Below are positions 7,265-16,485 of a stretch of 46,016 nucleotides of DNA, piece after piece (the first letter of the stretch is position 1; every line of letters begins with the position of its first letter). The translations under genes and the position numbers were made by a program. The notes below the pieces were generated by a model. The model did no database searches. It worked only from the letters and a program-made list of their open reading frames with translations, and was not told where the DNA came from. The stretch is from Chitinophagaceae bacterium (GTDB lineage: Bacteria > Bacteroidota > Bacteroidia > Chitinophagales > Chitinophagaceae): assembly GCA_025449645.1 (NCBI GenBank), contig JANWIY010000015.1, positions 70,615-116,630 of the forward strand. Reading direction: 5' to 3'.

Positions 7265-10087
7265 TTATTTACTGAGGTACATGCTCCTGTCTTTATACAA
7301 TTGCCTGAAATAGGGATCCTTCAGATCCTTGATAAAGCGGATCGCTTCCCCGGTGGATTTCATTTCAGGTCCCAGCTCCTTACTTACTCCTGGAAATTTA
7401 TCAAAACTGAAAACGGGCTCTTTGATGGCATAGCCTTTCAGTTTTTTGATAAAGGTAAAATCCTTTAATTTATTCTCGCCCATCATCACTCTGGTTGCAA
7501 TATTCAGGTAAGGGATCTGATATGCTTTGGCAATGAAGGGAGTTGTTCTTGAAGCCCTCGGATTGGCTTCTATCACAAATACCTTCCCGTTCTTAATCGC
7601 AAACTGAATATTGATCAGCCCTTTGATTTTCAGACGGAAAGCAATTTTCCGTGCATATTCTTCCATGGTTTCTACCACGAGGGGCGTCAGGTTAAACTGG
7701 GGAAGTACGGCGTTGCTGTCTCCGCTATGAATGCCGGCAGGTTCAATATGCTCCATGACGCCCATAATATGAAACTCGTCTCCATCGCAAATACCGTCGA
7801 TCTCTGCTTCCTGGCATCGGTCCAGAAAATGATCGATGAGGATCTTGTTTCCGGGGATATGTTTGAGAAGGCTTACGACGGCCTTTTCCAGTTCATCGTC
7901 ATTGATCACGATCCGCATTCTTTGTCCGCCCAACACATAACTTGGCCTTACCAGCACCGGAAAGCCAACGAGACGTGCCGCTTCCACAGCTTCATCCACT
8001 GTAAAGGCAGTTCCATAAGAAGGATAAGGAATGTCCAGTTCTTTCAGCATATCACTGAACCTTCCCCGGTCTTCCGCGATATCCATATTATCATATGATG
8101 TTCCGATGATCGGGATTCCTTTTTTGTGCAGTTTCTCTGCGAGTTTGAGTGCGGTTTGCCCTCCCAGCTGTACGATGACCCCATCCGGTTGTTCATGCTC
8201 GATGATATCCCAGAGGTGTTCCCAGAAGACAGGTTCGAAATAAAGTTTGTCCGCAATATCAAAATCGGTTGAAACAGTTTCCGGATTACAATTGACCATG
8301 ATGGCCTCATAACCACATTCTTTTACTGCTAGTAATCCATGCACACAACAATAATCGAATTCAATTCCCTGGCCGATGCGGTTGGGTCCTGAACCCAGGA
8401 TGATGATTTTCTTTTTTTGGCTGACCAGGCTTTCATCTATACTGCCATTTTCAAAGGTGGAATAGAAATAGGGCGTCTTGGCTTCAAATTCGGCACTGCA
8501 GGTATCAACCATTTTATAAATCCGCCGGATGTTTTCCGCTTTTCTTTTTTCGAAAACAGTTTCCTCGCTTCCGTCCCGCATGATGGTGGCGATTTGAATA
8601 TCGCTGAATCCTGCAACTTTGGCTTCCCTCAGCAGGGCGGTGGGGAGGGTATCCATTTTGTATTTGGCAATTTCTTTTTCCACAGCGCAGATCTTCTGGA
8701 TCTCATATAAGAACCATCGGTCGATTCCCGTGATCTGGGAAATAGTTTTCACGCTCACTCCCAGCATCAGTGCATCTTTGATTCTGAAGATCCGGTCCCA
8801 TTTGGGTATTTTGATATACTCGATCAGTTCTTCGGCATGCAGCTGACTCTTGCCATAATATCCAAGCCCGATAGCATTGTTCTCCAGACTTTGACAGGCT
8901 TTCTGCACTGCTTCTGTAAAGCTTCTTCCGATGGCCATTACTTCACCTACGCTTTTCATTTGAAGCCCGAGTGTATCATTGGCCCCCTTGAATTTATCGA
9001 AATTCCAGCGCGGCATTTTCACAATAACGTAATCCTGAACCGGTTCAAAGTAGGCAGATGTTGTTTGGGTGATCTGGTTCTTCAGCTCGTCAAGTGAATA
9101 TCCAATCGCCAGCTTCGCTGCGATCTTTGCAATCGGGTAGCCTGTTGCCTTTGAAGCAAGTGCCGAGGACCTTGAAACGCGAGGATTAATTTCCACTGAT
9201 ATGATCTCTTCCGTTTCCGGATTGAGCGCAAATTGCACATTACATCCGCCCGCAAAATTTCCTAGGGAGCGCATCATGAGAATGGCTTTGTTGCGCATAT
9301 CCTGGAAGGCCGTGTCGCTGAGGGTCATTGCCGGCGCAACTGTAATGGAATCTCCGGTATGCACACCCATCGGATCCATATTTTCGACGGTACAGATTAT
9401 GGCAACATTATCATTTTTATCGCGCAATAATTCCAGCTCAAATTCCTTCCATCCCACTACAGCTTTTTCAACCAGCACTTCATGGATGGGAGATGCCTTC
9501 AGGCCTCGGTCCAATGCCGCATCCAGTTCATCTTTGGTCCAAACAAAGCCGCCTCCTGTTCCACCAAGGGTAAAAGAGGGACGTATTACCAGTGGGAAGC
9601 CGATATCCTGGGCAAATTCTTTTCCTTCCAGGAGTGAATTCGCAATACGTGAAGGCGCAACAGGGATTCCGATTTTCACCATGAGTTGCCTGAATTTTTC
9701 CCGGTCCTCTGCAGTATCAATCGCTTCTATATCCACGCCGATCAGCTGAACTTTATATTTTTCCCACACCCCCATCTCAGCTGCTTCTTTACAAAGGTTT
9801 AATGCAGTTTGTCCGCCCATGGTCGGCAGCACCGCATCGATCTGGTTTTCTTCCAGAATCTGTTCAATGCTTTCTACGGTCAGGGGAAGCAGGTAGACCC
9901 TGTCTGCCATCATCGGATCGGTCATGATGGTAGCCGGATTGCTGTTGATCAGGATTACTTTTATTCCCTCTTCCCGAAGACTTCTTGCAGCCTGGGAGCC
10001 GGAATAATCAAATTCGCAGGCTTGTCCGATGATAATAGGGCCGGAACCGATAATGAGAACTGAACCGACGGCGGGATTTTTAGGCAT
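7265..10087 (-). CDS. carB: Carbamoyl-phosphate synthase large subunit, short form
   Basis: Synthetase subunit that makes carbamoyl phosphate from bicarbonate, ATP and glutamine-derived ammonia for pyrimidine and arginine synthesis. Both ATP-grasp halves are present: residues about 1-400 (GSGPIIIGQACEFDYSGSQA, RPSFTLGGTGGG, EINPRVSRSSALASKATG) and about 555-930 (GSGPNRIGQGIEFDYCCVH, RPSYVLGGQRM, EANPRASRTTPF), with the oligomerisation domain between. At 940 residues it lacks the C-terminal MGS-like allosteric domain of the approximately 1070-residue enterobacterial enzyme: it stops about 27 residues after GPEMKSTGEA. I recall such short forms from other Bacteroidota. carA is not in the window. 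Confidence 0.97.
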   Translation of the reverse strand: MPKNPAVGSVLIIGSGPIIIGQACEFDYSGSQAARSLREEGIKVILINSNPATIMTDPMMADRVYLLPLTVESIEQILEENQIDAVLPTMGGQTALNLCKEAAEMGVWEKYKVQLIGVDIEAIDTAEDREKFRQLMVKIGIPVAPSRIANSLLEGKEFAQDIGFPLVIRPSFTLGGTGGGFVWTKDELDAALDRGLKASPIHEVLVEKAVVGWKEFELELLRDKNDNVAIICTVENMDPMGVHTGDSITVAPAMTLSDTAFQDMRNKAILMMRSLGNFAGGCNVQFALNPETEEIISVEINPRVSRSSALASKATGYPIAKIAAKLAIGYSLDELKNQITQTTSAYFEPVQDYVIVKMPRWNFDKFKGANDTLGLQMKSVGEVMAIGRSFTEAVQKACQSLENNAIGLGYYGKSQLHAEELIEYIKIPKWDRIFRIKDALMLGVSVKTISQITGIDRWFLYEIQKICAVEKEIAKYKMDTLPTALLREAKVAGFSDIQIATIMRDGSEETVFEKRKAENIRRIYKMVDTCSAEFEAKTPYFYSTFENGSIDESLVSQKKKIIILGSGPNRIGQGIEFDYCCVHGLLAVKECGYEAIMVNCNPETVSTDFDIADKLYFEPVFWEHLWDIIEHEQPDGVIVQLGGQTALKLAEKLHKKGIPIIGTSYDNMDIAEDRGRFSDMLKELDIPYPSYGTAFTVDEAVEAARLVGFPVLVRPSYVLGGQRMRIVINDDELEKAVVSLLKHIPGNKILIDHFLDRCQEAEIDGICDGDEFHIMGVMEHIEPAGIHSGDSNAVLPQFNLTPLVVETMEEYARKIAFRLKIKGLINIQFAIKNGKVFVIEANPRASRTTPFIAKAYQIPYLNIATRVMMGENKLKDFTFIKKLKGYAIKEPVFSFDKFPGVSKELGPEMKSTGEAIRFIKDLKDPYFRQLYKDRSMYLSK

Positions 10088-10103
10088 GTCAAAACAAATT
10101 CCG

Positions 10104-10111
10104 CAAAAGTA
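10104..10111 (-). promoter_or_regulatory. -7 box of carB
   Basis: Minus-strand TACTTTTG matches TAnnTTTG exactly. It predicts a start near 10100 and a leader of about 13 nt before the ATG at 10087. No good -33 element was seen. Confidence 0.55.
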
Positions 10112-10151
10112 AGCTTGTACAGGTTCCCGGAGAAATTTATCAGCAGTTCCG

Positions 10152-10184
10152 AAAATAAAAAAAGTCCCGCAATCGCAGGACTTT
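10152..10184 (-). terminator. Rho-independent terminator of the small gene at 10206-10421
   Basis: Stem AAAGTCCCGC (10161-10170) / GCAGGACTTT (10175-10184), one mismatch, loop AATC. Read on the minus strand it is followed by a run of seven T and an AT-rich tract. It lies 21 bp beyond the stop of the 71-residue protein gene and before the carB promoter. Confidence 0.8.
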
Positions 10185-10205
10185 CAGAAAATATCGAAGA
10201 GCAAC

Positions 10206-10421
10206 TTAGTTATCGTGAAATGAAGCCATTTCAATATCGTCAAGCAAAACACCCCCCTTCCTCGCCTGCATTCGTTTTTCTGCGATTAGTCTTTTATTGT
10301 CATACTTGGACCTGATCTTAAAGACCCATTTTTGTTTTGCTTCTTCACCGCGAACGATACCGATCAGAGAACCAACGCTGATGACAAGAAAAAGAGTCAC
10401 TTTGTTTCTTGGCTTGATCAT
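10206..10421 (-). CDS. Small membrane-anchored protein, hypothetical
   Basis: A 71-residue protein from the ATG at 10421; an in-frame GTG two codons upstream is less likely. The N-terminus has a short hydrophobic segment (about residues 8-22, VTLFLVISVGSLIGIV) after a positively charged MIKPRNK. The rest is a highly charged tail (KQKWVFKIRSKYDNKR, then KRMQARKGG) that would face the cytosol in a type-II-like anchor or be exported. Support for a real gene comes from the strong terminator just past its stop and a promoter-like TTTG-N20-TATTGTTG upstream. I do not recognise the family. Confidence 0.55.
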   Translation of the reverse strand: MIKPRNKVTLFLVISVGSLIGIVRGEEAKQKWVFKIRSKYDNKRLIAEKRMQARKGGVLLDDIEMASFHDN

Positions 10422-10536
10422 ACCCACTTTTTAACAAGAATTTCAACAATATAAAGACATCTTATTTATGCCAAAAGCTGTACCAATTTTGAAATTTTTT
10501 TAAAATTGTTGATTTTCACCTCCATTATTTTTTTAT

Positions 10537-10576
10537 GATCCATTTGTGGATTATTCCATGATCCTCATTTGGGATT
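10537..10576. repeat. Two imperfect copies of GATCC-N-ATTTG-GGATT upstream of the M23 gene
   Basis: GATCCATTTGTGGATT (10537-10552) and GATCCTCATTTGGGATT (10560-10576) start 23 bp apart, close to two helical turns. Each copy also has GATCC/GGATt dyad symmetry. The position directly before the M23 start suggests an operator, but no binding protein can be named. Confidence 0.4.
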
Positions 10577-10610
10577 CATGACCTTTGCTTTTCTAAAAGC
10601 GGGACTGGTT

Positions 10611-12311
10611 ATGCGTTCATCCGGAATTTGCCTGATCATGATATTTTGTTGCGGCCCCACGCGTGCGCAGCTTTTTCAGCCGGCGGACTATCCAGGGACG
10701 GTATTCGGGAATCCTCTTTCCATACCCATTAGCCTGGCTGCCAATTTTGGCGAGCTCAGGAGCAACCACTACCATATGGGTCTCGATATCAGAACCGGGC
10801 ACCGGGAGAACCTTCCGGTACATGCTGCTGCAGACGGATTTATCTATAGAGTTAATATTGAACCATTTGGTTTTGGGCAGGCAGTTTATATCCGCCACCC
10901 TGCCGGGTTTGTAACCGTTTATGCTCATCTGAATGCCTTCGCCCCGGCCCTCGAAAACTATGTCAGAAAAAAACAATACGAGCTTGAGTGCTGGGCAGTG
11001 TCCCTCGATATACCTCCAGGATTATTTCCCGTAAAAAAGGGGAGCCTTATCGCATACAGCGGGAGTACGGGCGGATCGGAGGGTCCACACCTTCATTTTG
11101 AGATCCGGGATTATTCCGGGGAAACGAACTTTAATCCGATGCTCTTTGGATTGCCTATCGCTGACAATACCGCCCCGGTTTTCCGAAGGCTTGCTGTTTA
11201 CGACCGGAACCTGAGCATCTACGAGCAGACGCCTGTTTTTTTCCAGATCACCGGAAGAGGAACTGATTATTATATGACCCAGCCGCTGATCAAAGTGCAT
11301 ACAACCAATGTGGGTTTTGGTATTTCCGGATTTGATACGAAAACCGGATCTGGCAATCCGAATGGAATTTATCAGGGTATAATATTCGATAACGGCCGAC
11401 CGGTTTCCGGATTCAGGATGGATAGCATAAGCTATAACGATACGCGTGGCATTAATGCGCATATTGATTACCGTACTAAATCCATCGGGGGCCCTTACTA
11501 CCAGTTATTATTTAGATTGCCTGGGTATATTCATTCTATATATCGTGAGGAAAAGGATGGTTATATCAGACTTGATGACGGAAAAATTCATGAAATCCAA
11601 ATTGAACTTCAGGATGCTTACGGAAATAAATCCGATCTGCGGTTTAAAGTACAATTCCAGCCCGCACAGGAATCCAGGTTATTTTTTGCCGGTAAAATGT
11701 TTTATCCATCCATGATTGACGGCAACGAAACGGATGACTGTGCTTTTTATCTGGGAGAAGGATCATTTTATGATTCTGTTCACGTCTCCTATCTGGCCAT
11801 GGATGGGCATGCTCCCGATCTTGTTTCCCGGGTTCACTATATCGGCAGCGCCTCGGTTCCCATAGGGGATTCAATGACCGTCAGGATAAAACTGACCAAA
11901 CCCGTAAGCGAAAAAAGCCAGGTGCTGATGGAGCAGATGGATAATGGCGGGTCAACTGTAAAAGCAGTCAGATGGCAGGGGGACTGGGCAACAGCTGCGT
12001 TCCGGAGCTTCGGTGCTTTTCAGCTTGTTATGGATTCAGTGCCTCCCCAGATTAGCTTTCCCGGAATTGTTGAAAATGCAAACCTGCAGAGAAGCCCGCG
12101 CATAGTTGTATCGGTACGAGATAATTACGGAAAAATCAAAAACTTCAGAGCAACACTTGATGGACATTGGCTTCTATTTTCCAACGATAAAGAAAAAGCA
12201 TTCGTTTACCATTTCGATGAACATTGTCCGCCCGGCAGGCATGAGCTAAGGGTTACCGCGGAGGATGAAGCGGGTAATCGGGCCGAGCGTGTTTTGAATT
12301 TCGCGAGATAG
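10611..12311 (+). CDS. Secreted M23 (LytM-type) metallopeptidase
   Basis: A 566-residue protein from the ATG at 10611, chosen because it gives a normal signal peptide (MRSSGICLIMIFCC...TRA-Q); longer starts at 10578 (ATG) or 10569 (TTG) would add 11-14 residues. The M23 domain is near the N-terminus (about 40-190) with intact zinc ligands: H55-M-G-L-D59 and H160-L-H162-FE. These enzymes cut peptide cross-links in peptidoglycan. The remaining 370 residues look like beta-sandwich repeats (TAPVFRRLAVYD, AYGNKSDLRFKVQF, RDNYGKIKNF) and end in EAGNRAERVLNF, without an obvious sorting signal. It converges on birA across an inverted repeat. Confidence 0.9.
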   Translation: MRSSGICLIMIFCCGPTRAQLFQPADYPGTVFGNPLSIPISLAANFGELRSNHYHMGLDIRTGHRENLPVHAAADGFIYRVNIEPFGFGQAVYIRHPAGFVTVYAHLNAFAPALENYVRKKQYELECWAVSLDIPPGLFPVKKGSLIAYSGSTGGSEGPHLHFEIRDYSGETNFNPMLFGLPIADNTAPVFRRLAVYDRNLSIYEQTPVFFQITGRGTDYYMTQPLIKVHTTNVGFGISGFDTKTGSGNPNGIYQGIIFDNGRPVSGFRMDSISYNDTRGINAHIDYRTKSIGGPYYQLLFRLPGYIHSIYREEKDGYIRLDDGKIHEIQIELQDAYGNKSDLRFKVQFQPAQESRLFFAGKMFYPSMIDGNETDDCAFYLGEGSFYDSVHVSYLAMDGHAPDLVSRVHYIGSASVPIGDSMTVRIKLTKPVSEKSQVLMEQMDNGGSTVKAVRWQGDWATAAFRSFGAFQLVMDSVPPQISFPGIVENANLQRSPRIVVSVRDNYGKIKNFRATLDGHWLLFSNDKEKAFVYHFDEHCPPGRHELRVTAEDEAGNRAERVLNFAR

Positions 12312-12318
12312 GTTTATT

Positions 12319-12397
12319 GTTGATGGTTGATGGTTAGCCGACTTTAGATGCGAATCCGCACCAACTATCCATCAACTATCAACTATCAACGATCAAC
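12319..12397. repeat. Junction repeat A: heptamer units in inverted arms between M23 and birA
   Basis: Left arm 12319-12337 (units GTTGATG GTTGATG) pairs with 12365-12383 at 17 of 19 positions; the right side continues as CAACTAT CAACTAT CAACGAT CAACC to 12397. The period is 7 bp. The hairpin would sit at the 3' end of both convergent transcripts and probably terminates or protects them. The right-hand units include the birA stop codon and its last codons. Confidence 0.7.
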
Positions 12398-13161
12398 CAG
12401 CTGACCTCTCCGTATGCAAACGCTCCTTCTCCCGTCACCAACTTTCCCTGCTCGTTCACAGATTCGATTTGTGCTTCAAAGCGGGCACGTCCTTTTTTCA
12501 GCTTTACCATTTCGCCGCGCCTGTAAAGGGCCTGGTTATATTCTAACAAGACGGCGGCCGGATCTTTTTGAAGAACTTCTGTGATCAGGCTGATGCGATC
12601 GACGATTTCACGCGCCACCAGAAGGGGCTGATAATTTTCTCCCGTAATCTGCTTCAGGGAAATCGGATTGAGCAGGGAAGGTGAAAATGCAGTCTGGTTC
12701 AGGTTCAATCCTAGGCCAATCACTGCGAAGAGCCAGTCATTTCCTTTGACTACATTTTCAATCAGGATTCCTGCTGCCTTTCTGTCACCCCAATACAGGT
12801 CGTTGGGCCATTTGATTTTCCAGTCCGGGGCATATTTTTGCATGGATTCCAGACAGCCAACAGCAACCGCAGCTGCGAGCAGAAATTGCCTGGCCAGACT
12901 CAGGGATGGTTTCCACACGAGGCTCATATTGATACTTTCCCCTGGTTCACTGATCCAGACTTTTCCGCGCTGGCCTTTTCCGGCCCATTGACGGTGTGCG
13001 AAATAAACCTGTCCGGAACTAGCCAATCCAGCATGTATCCGTGCCATGGCATAGTTGTTGGTGCTATCGGCGGATTCCAGCTCAATCAACTGATTGTCAA
13101 ATGTTGTTTCCGGGGGCTTCTCCATATCGGGATGTGGCAAAAGATTACTATTTTTGGGCAT
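12379..13161 (-). CDS. birA: Biotin--[acetyl-CoA-carboxylase] ligase
   Basis: Cytosolic enzyme that activates biotin with ATP and attaches it to the carboxyl carrier protein. The 260-residue protein is the short, non-repressor form without an N-terminal winged helix. Signatures are ESADSTNNYAMARI, the biotin/ATP loop GKGQRGKVWISEPGESIN (a variant of GRGRRGR), KWPNDLYWGDRKAAGILIE and GLGLNLNQ, followed by a short C-terminal beta-barrel domain. A TAAATTCG box ends 2 bp before the first ATG, so either the mRNA is leaderless or translation starts at the in-frame ATG at 13125. The last residues (LIVDS) are encoded by junction-repeat sequence. Confidence 0.93.
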   Translation of the reverse strand: MPKNSNLLPHPDMEKPPETTFDNQLIELESADSTNNYAMARIHAGLASSGQVYFAHRQWAGKGQRGKVWISEPGESINMSLVWKPSLSLARQFLLAAAVAVGCLESMQKYAPDWKIKWPNDLYWGDRKAAGILIENVVKGNDWLFAVIGLGLNLNQTAFSPSLLNPISLKQITGENYQPLLVAREIVDRISLITEVLQKDPAAVLLEYNQALYRRGEMVKLKKGRARFEAQIESVNEQGKLVTGEGAFAYGEVSWLIVDS

Positions 13162-13250
13162 TGCGAATTTAGCATTCCTAAGGTAAGTTGAACCATCACC
13201 GGAGAATACTATTCATCATCAAAATAATCTGATTATTGGAACAATTGTCA

Positions 13251-13640
13251 ATGTTGGTTAGCCGGAAACCAAATAAATCATTCCGGTTAGCGAAGAATTC
13301 TAAAATTTTAAAAACCATTATCCAGGCCATCCAGGAAAAAAAAGGCGAAAAAATCATATCTCTTGATCTCCGGAAGATTCATGAAGCCGTGTCGGACTTT
13401 TTTATTGTCTGTGAGGCGGGCAGTACCACGCAAGTGAAAGCCATAGCGGATTTCGTTGAAACTGAAGTAAAACATAACTGCGGAGAACTTCCCTACAAGC
13501 ACGAAGGAAAGCAGGTATTACAATGGGTGATCATCGATTACGTTAATGTGGTTGTTCAGATCATGCTACCCGAAACCCGGCGTTTCTACAAACTGGAAGA
13601 AATGTGGAGCGATGCCGTTATGGAGGAAGAAGAAGGATAA
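13251..13640 (+). CDS. rsfS: Ribosome silencing factor RsfS (Iojap family)
   Basis: A 129-residue protein that binds ribosomal protein L14 and blocks subunit joining when growth slows. The Iojap/RsfS domain covers about residues 22-125 with the family pattern KKGEKIISLDLRKI, VSDFFIVCEAGSTTQVKAIAD, YKHEGKQVLQWVIIDYVNVVVQIM and RRFYKLEEMWSDA. The ATG at 13251 is preferred to the in-frame TTG at 13236. It is divergent from birA and begins a + strand run with ftsH 84 bp downstream. Confidence 0.93.
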   Translation: MLVSRKPNKSFRLAKNSKILKTIIQAIQEKKGEKIISLDLRKIHEAVSDFFIVCEAGSTTQVKAIADFVETEVKHNCGELPYKHEGKQVLQWVIIDYVNVVVQIMLPETRRFYKLEEMWSDAVMEEEEG

Positions 13641-13724
13641 TCAATACCAATCTATGTTTAAAACGGATTTTCCGAACTTTTTTATTTCCCAATCATTAAT
13701 TATTAAGACAAGGAAGAACATCAT

Positions 13725-15827
13725 ATGCCACAAAATAATATGAAACAAAATGATAGGCCTGGATTTTCGCGATTCAGACCTAAGAACGGAGACGATAACA
13801 ACAGCCCTAAAAAGGGCCCCAAATTCAGTATTTATTGGGTTTGGGGTATTATTGCGCTCATACTTTTCGGCTATAATTTCTTTGGCGCTGCCTTTACCGC
13901 GGATGCTCATCGGATTGACTCTGAGCAGGAATTCAGGAATAACATGCTCGAAAAAGGAGATGTGGCCCGCCTGGTATTGGTTACCAATAAGAACCTGGTC
14001 AGGGTCTACATAAAGAAGGATAGTCTGGATAAGCCTTATTACAAGGACAAGCTTGGAAAGAATTACCAGATCGTGAAAACAGAAGGACCGCAGTTTGAGT
14101 TCCAGGTTACCAAAATCGATGAATTCGAAAAAAGACTGAATGATTTTTTTGCCAAAAACCCCTCCCTGGAAGTCCCTTACTCTCCGATTCAGGAAGGAGA
14201 CTGGATCCCTGGTCTATTGCAGATTGCCTTGCCGATTCTCATTATCCTGCTCATCTGGGTAATGCTGATGCGAAAAATGGGTGGCCAGGGTGGCAGTGGT
14301 GGACCCGGCGGTATCTTCAATATAGGCAAATCAAAAGCCACTTTGTTTGATAAAGGCACAAAAGTGAATATCACATTTAACGATGTGGCGGGACTCGACG
14401 AGGCCAAAGTGGAAGTGATGGAAATCGTTGATTTCTTAAAAAATCCAAAAAAATATACTGCACTTGGCGGCAAGATTCCAAAAGGTGCTTTGCTCGTTGG
14501 TCCTCCGGGTACGGGTAAAACACTACTGGCGAAAGCTATGGCCGGTGAAGCCCAGGTCCCTTTTTTTTCAATGAGCGGATCAGATTTTGTTGAATTATTC
14601 GTGGGTGTTGGAGCCAGCCGGGTGCGGGACCTGTTTAAACAGGCAAGAGAAAAAGCACCCTGCATTATTTTTATTGATGAAATTGATGCGATCGGACGTG
14701 CCCGGGGCAAAAATGCCATCATGAGCAATGATGAGCGCGAAAGTACCCTGAATCAGTTGTTGGTGGAAATGGATGGTTTCGGAGGCGATAGCGGGATCAT
14801 CATTCTGGCTGCGACAAACCGGCCCGACGTATTGGATTCCGCATTGCTGCGTCCGGGAAGGTTTGACCGGCAGATATCCATTGATAAGCCAGACCTTAAA
14901 GGCAGGGAAGCTATTTTCAAAGTTCATCTTAAACCGATAAAAATTTCCTCCAAGCTGGACATATACAAACTGGCAGAACAAACCCCGGGATTCGCCGGTG
15001 CAGATATCGCCAATGTGTGTAATGAAGCCGCCCTGATTGCGGCCAGAAAAGGAAAGGACAGCGTGGAAATGGAAGATTTCCAGGATGCGGTAGACAGGGT
15101 CATCGGAGGATTGGAAAAAAAGAACAAGATCATTTCTCCGGAAGAAAAAAGGATCATTGCCTACCACGAGGCTGGCCATGCTATCTGCGGCTGGTACCTG
15201 GAACATGCTTATCCCCTGCTGAAAGTTACCATTGTACCTCGTGGCGTTGCAGCGCTTGGCTATGCCCAATACACCCCCAAAGAGCAATATCTCTATAATA
15301 CGGATCAGTTGTTTGATCAGATCTGCATGACCCTGGGCGGTCGTGCCAGCGAGTCCCTCAATTTCAATAAGATCTCTACCGGGGCGCAAAATGATCTTCA
15401 ACAGGTGACACGGATTGCTTATTCCATGGTGACGGTTTACGGGATGAATGATAAGATCGGCAATCTGAGCTTCTACGATCCGGCCCAGGAAAATCAATTT
15501 ACCAAGCCTTATTCTGAAGAAACTTCCAGGATGATTGATGAAGAAGTACGAAATCTGATCGATAAGGCATACCAGTCAACCAAGGAGCTGCTGCAGAAAA
15601 AAAGCACGCAGCTTACCAAGCTGGCGGAAGCACTCCTGGAAAAGGAGGTTCTTTTCCAGAGCGATGTGGAGGCCCTGATTGGAAAACGGCCCTATGAAGA
15701 AAAACGGGCCCTGGATGTTTCCGAGCACGATCTTCCAAATGATGTTCCGGAACTGAAGATTGCCGATAACGGATTGCCCGCACCCCCCGTGGTCATTCCG
15801 CCAGCCAAAGAAGAAGAACATGTCTGA
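13725..15827 (+). CDS. ftsH: ATP-dependent zinc metalloprotease FtsH
   Basis: Membrane-anchored AAA+ protease for quality control of membrane and regulatory proteins. The 700-residue protein has transmembrane helices at about 43-62 and 165-185 around a periplasmic domain, then a glycine-rich linker. In the AAA+ domain Walker A is GPPGTGKT (259-266), Walker B ends at D318-E319, and the second region of homology [21 protein letters not shown] is present. The zinc site HEAGH is at 481-485. The C-terminal tail ends in a Pro/Glu-rich stretch. The following LUD gene starts within about 6 bp of its stop, implying co-transcription. Confidence 0.98.
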   Translation: MPQNNMKQNDRPGFSRFRPKNGDDNNSPKKGPKFSIYWVWGIIALILFGYNFFGAAFTADAHRIDSEQEFRNNMLEKGDVARLVLVTNKNLVRVYIKKDSLDKPYYKDKLGKNYQIVKTEGPQFEFQVTKIDEFEKRLNDFFAKNPSLEVPYSPIQEGDWIPGLLQIALPILIILLIWVMLMRKMGGQGGSGGPGGIFNIGKSKATLFDKGTKVNITFNDVAGLDEAKVEVMEIVDFLKNPKKYTALGGKIPKGALLVGPPGTGKTLLAKAMAGEAQVPFFSMSGSDFVELFVGVGASRVRDLFKQAREKAPCIIFIDEIDAIGRARGKNAIMSNDERESTLNQLLVEMDGFGGDSGIIILAATNRPDVLDSALLRPGRFDRQISIDKPDLKGREAIFKVHLKPIKISSKLDIYKLAEQTPGFAGADIANVCNEAALIAARKGKDSVEMEDFQDAVDRVIGGLEKKNKIISPEEKRIIAYHEAGHAICGWYLEHAYPLLKVTIVPRGVAALGYAQYTPKEQYLYNTDQLFDQICMTLGGRASESLNFNKISTGAQNDLQQVTRIAYSMVTVYGMNDKIGNLSFYDPAQENQFTKPYSEETSRMIDEEVRNLIDKAYQSTKELLQKKSTQLTKLAEALLEKEVLFQSDVEALIGKRPYEEKRALDVSEHDLPNDVPELKIADNGLPAPPVVIPPAKEEEHV

Positions 15828-15833
15828 GTGCAT

Positions 15834-16472
15834 ATGAAATTGTCACCCGCTAAGGAAAATATTCTAAAAAAAATCAGGCAGGCACTGATTGAACCAACTT
15901 CTATTCCCTTTCCCCAGAGTGAAGGCAACAGCTCTGTTTACCAACCCTCCCGCCAGGAAAAAGAGATCGAATTTGCCGAGGAATTTGGCAGGGTGCAGGG
16001 GAAATTTCTTTACTGTGCCGATGACAACGAGATGTTGCAGCAACTCGCGCAACTCATAGCACAGAATGCATGGAAGCGTATCTTTTGCCGTGAACAACAG
16101 CTCCTCCTGCTATTGGATCTGCCATTAAAAGGATTAATCACCCAGGAAGGTTTGCCTGACGCTGACGCCTCCATTACCTCCTGCGAACTTCTTATCGCGA
16201 GAACGGGCAGCCTGTTGCTAAGTACGGGGCAGGAAAGTGGTCGTACCATTAGTGTGTATGCTCCGGTACATATTTGCATCGCCTATACACGTCAGCTGGT
16301 GTATGATATCCGGGAAGGATTGGAATTCCTGCAGGCTAAATACAAAAAAGGATTGCCTTCTCTGATCACCCTGGCAACGGGGCCCAGCCGCACGGCCGAC
16401 ATTGAAAAAACCCTGGTTGTGGGAGTTCATGGGCCGAAAGATGTTTATGTTTTCCTGGTAGATGCAGACTGA
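15834..16472 (+). CDS. LUD-domain protein (LutC/YkgG family)
   Basis: A 212-residue protein of the LUD family, whose best-known members act in lactate oxidation (LutB/LutC). The LUD domain spans about residues 60-210, with SCELLIARTGSLLLSTGQESGR and VYAPVHICIAYTRQLVYD as the clearest stretches and GPSRTADIEKTLVVGVHGPK at the C-terminal end, typical of LutC. No lutA or lutB lies nearby, and in Bacteroidota this gene is often found after ftsH, so its role need not be lactate use. The ATG at 15834 is preferred to the GTG that directly abuts the ftsH stop. Confidence 0.85.
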   Translation: MKLSPAKENILKKIRQALIEPTSIPFPQSEGNSSVYQPSRQEKEIEFAEEFGRVQGKFLYCADDNEMLQQLAQLIAQNAWKRIFCREQQLLLLLDLPLKGLITQEGLPDADASITSCELLIARTGSLLLSTGQESGRTISVYAPVHICIAYTRQLVYDIREGLEFLQAKYKKGLPSLITLATGPSRTADIEKTLVVGVHGPKDVYVFLVDAD

Positions 16473-16474
16473 TT

Positions 16475-16482
16475 TATATTTG
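16475..16482 (+). promoter_or_regulatory. -7 box placed 3 bp before the lpxH-like start
   Basis: TATATTTG is an exact TAnnTTTG box at the very end of the LUD gene. The ATG at 16486 follows after 3 bp, where transcription should begin, so the mRNA is predicted to be leaderless. This decides against the earlier in-frame ATG at 16462. Confidence 0.5.
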
Positions 16483-16485
16483 CCG

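Noticed and set aside
14595-15497. 300-residue open frame antisense to ftsH
   Set aside because: Lies wholly inside a conserved, motif-complete gene; the encoded sequence has no family signature.
15834-16472. LUD gene as evidence for a lactate-utilisation operon
   Set aside because: lutA and lutB are absent and the gene is embedded in the ftsH run; family name alone does not support the pathway.
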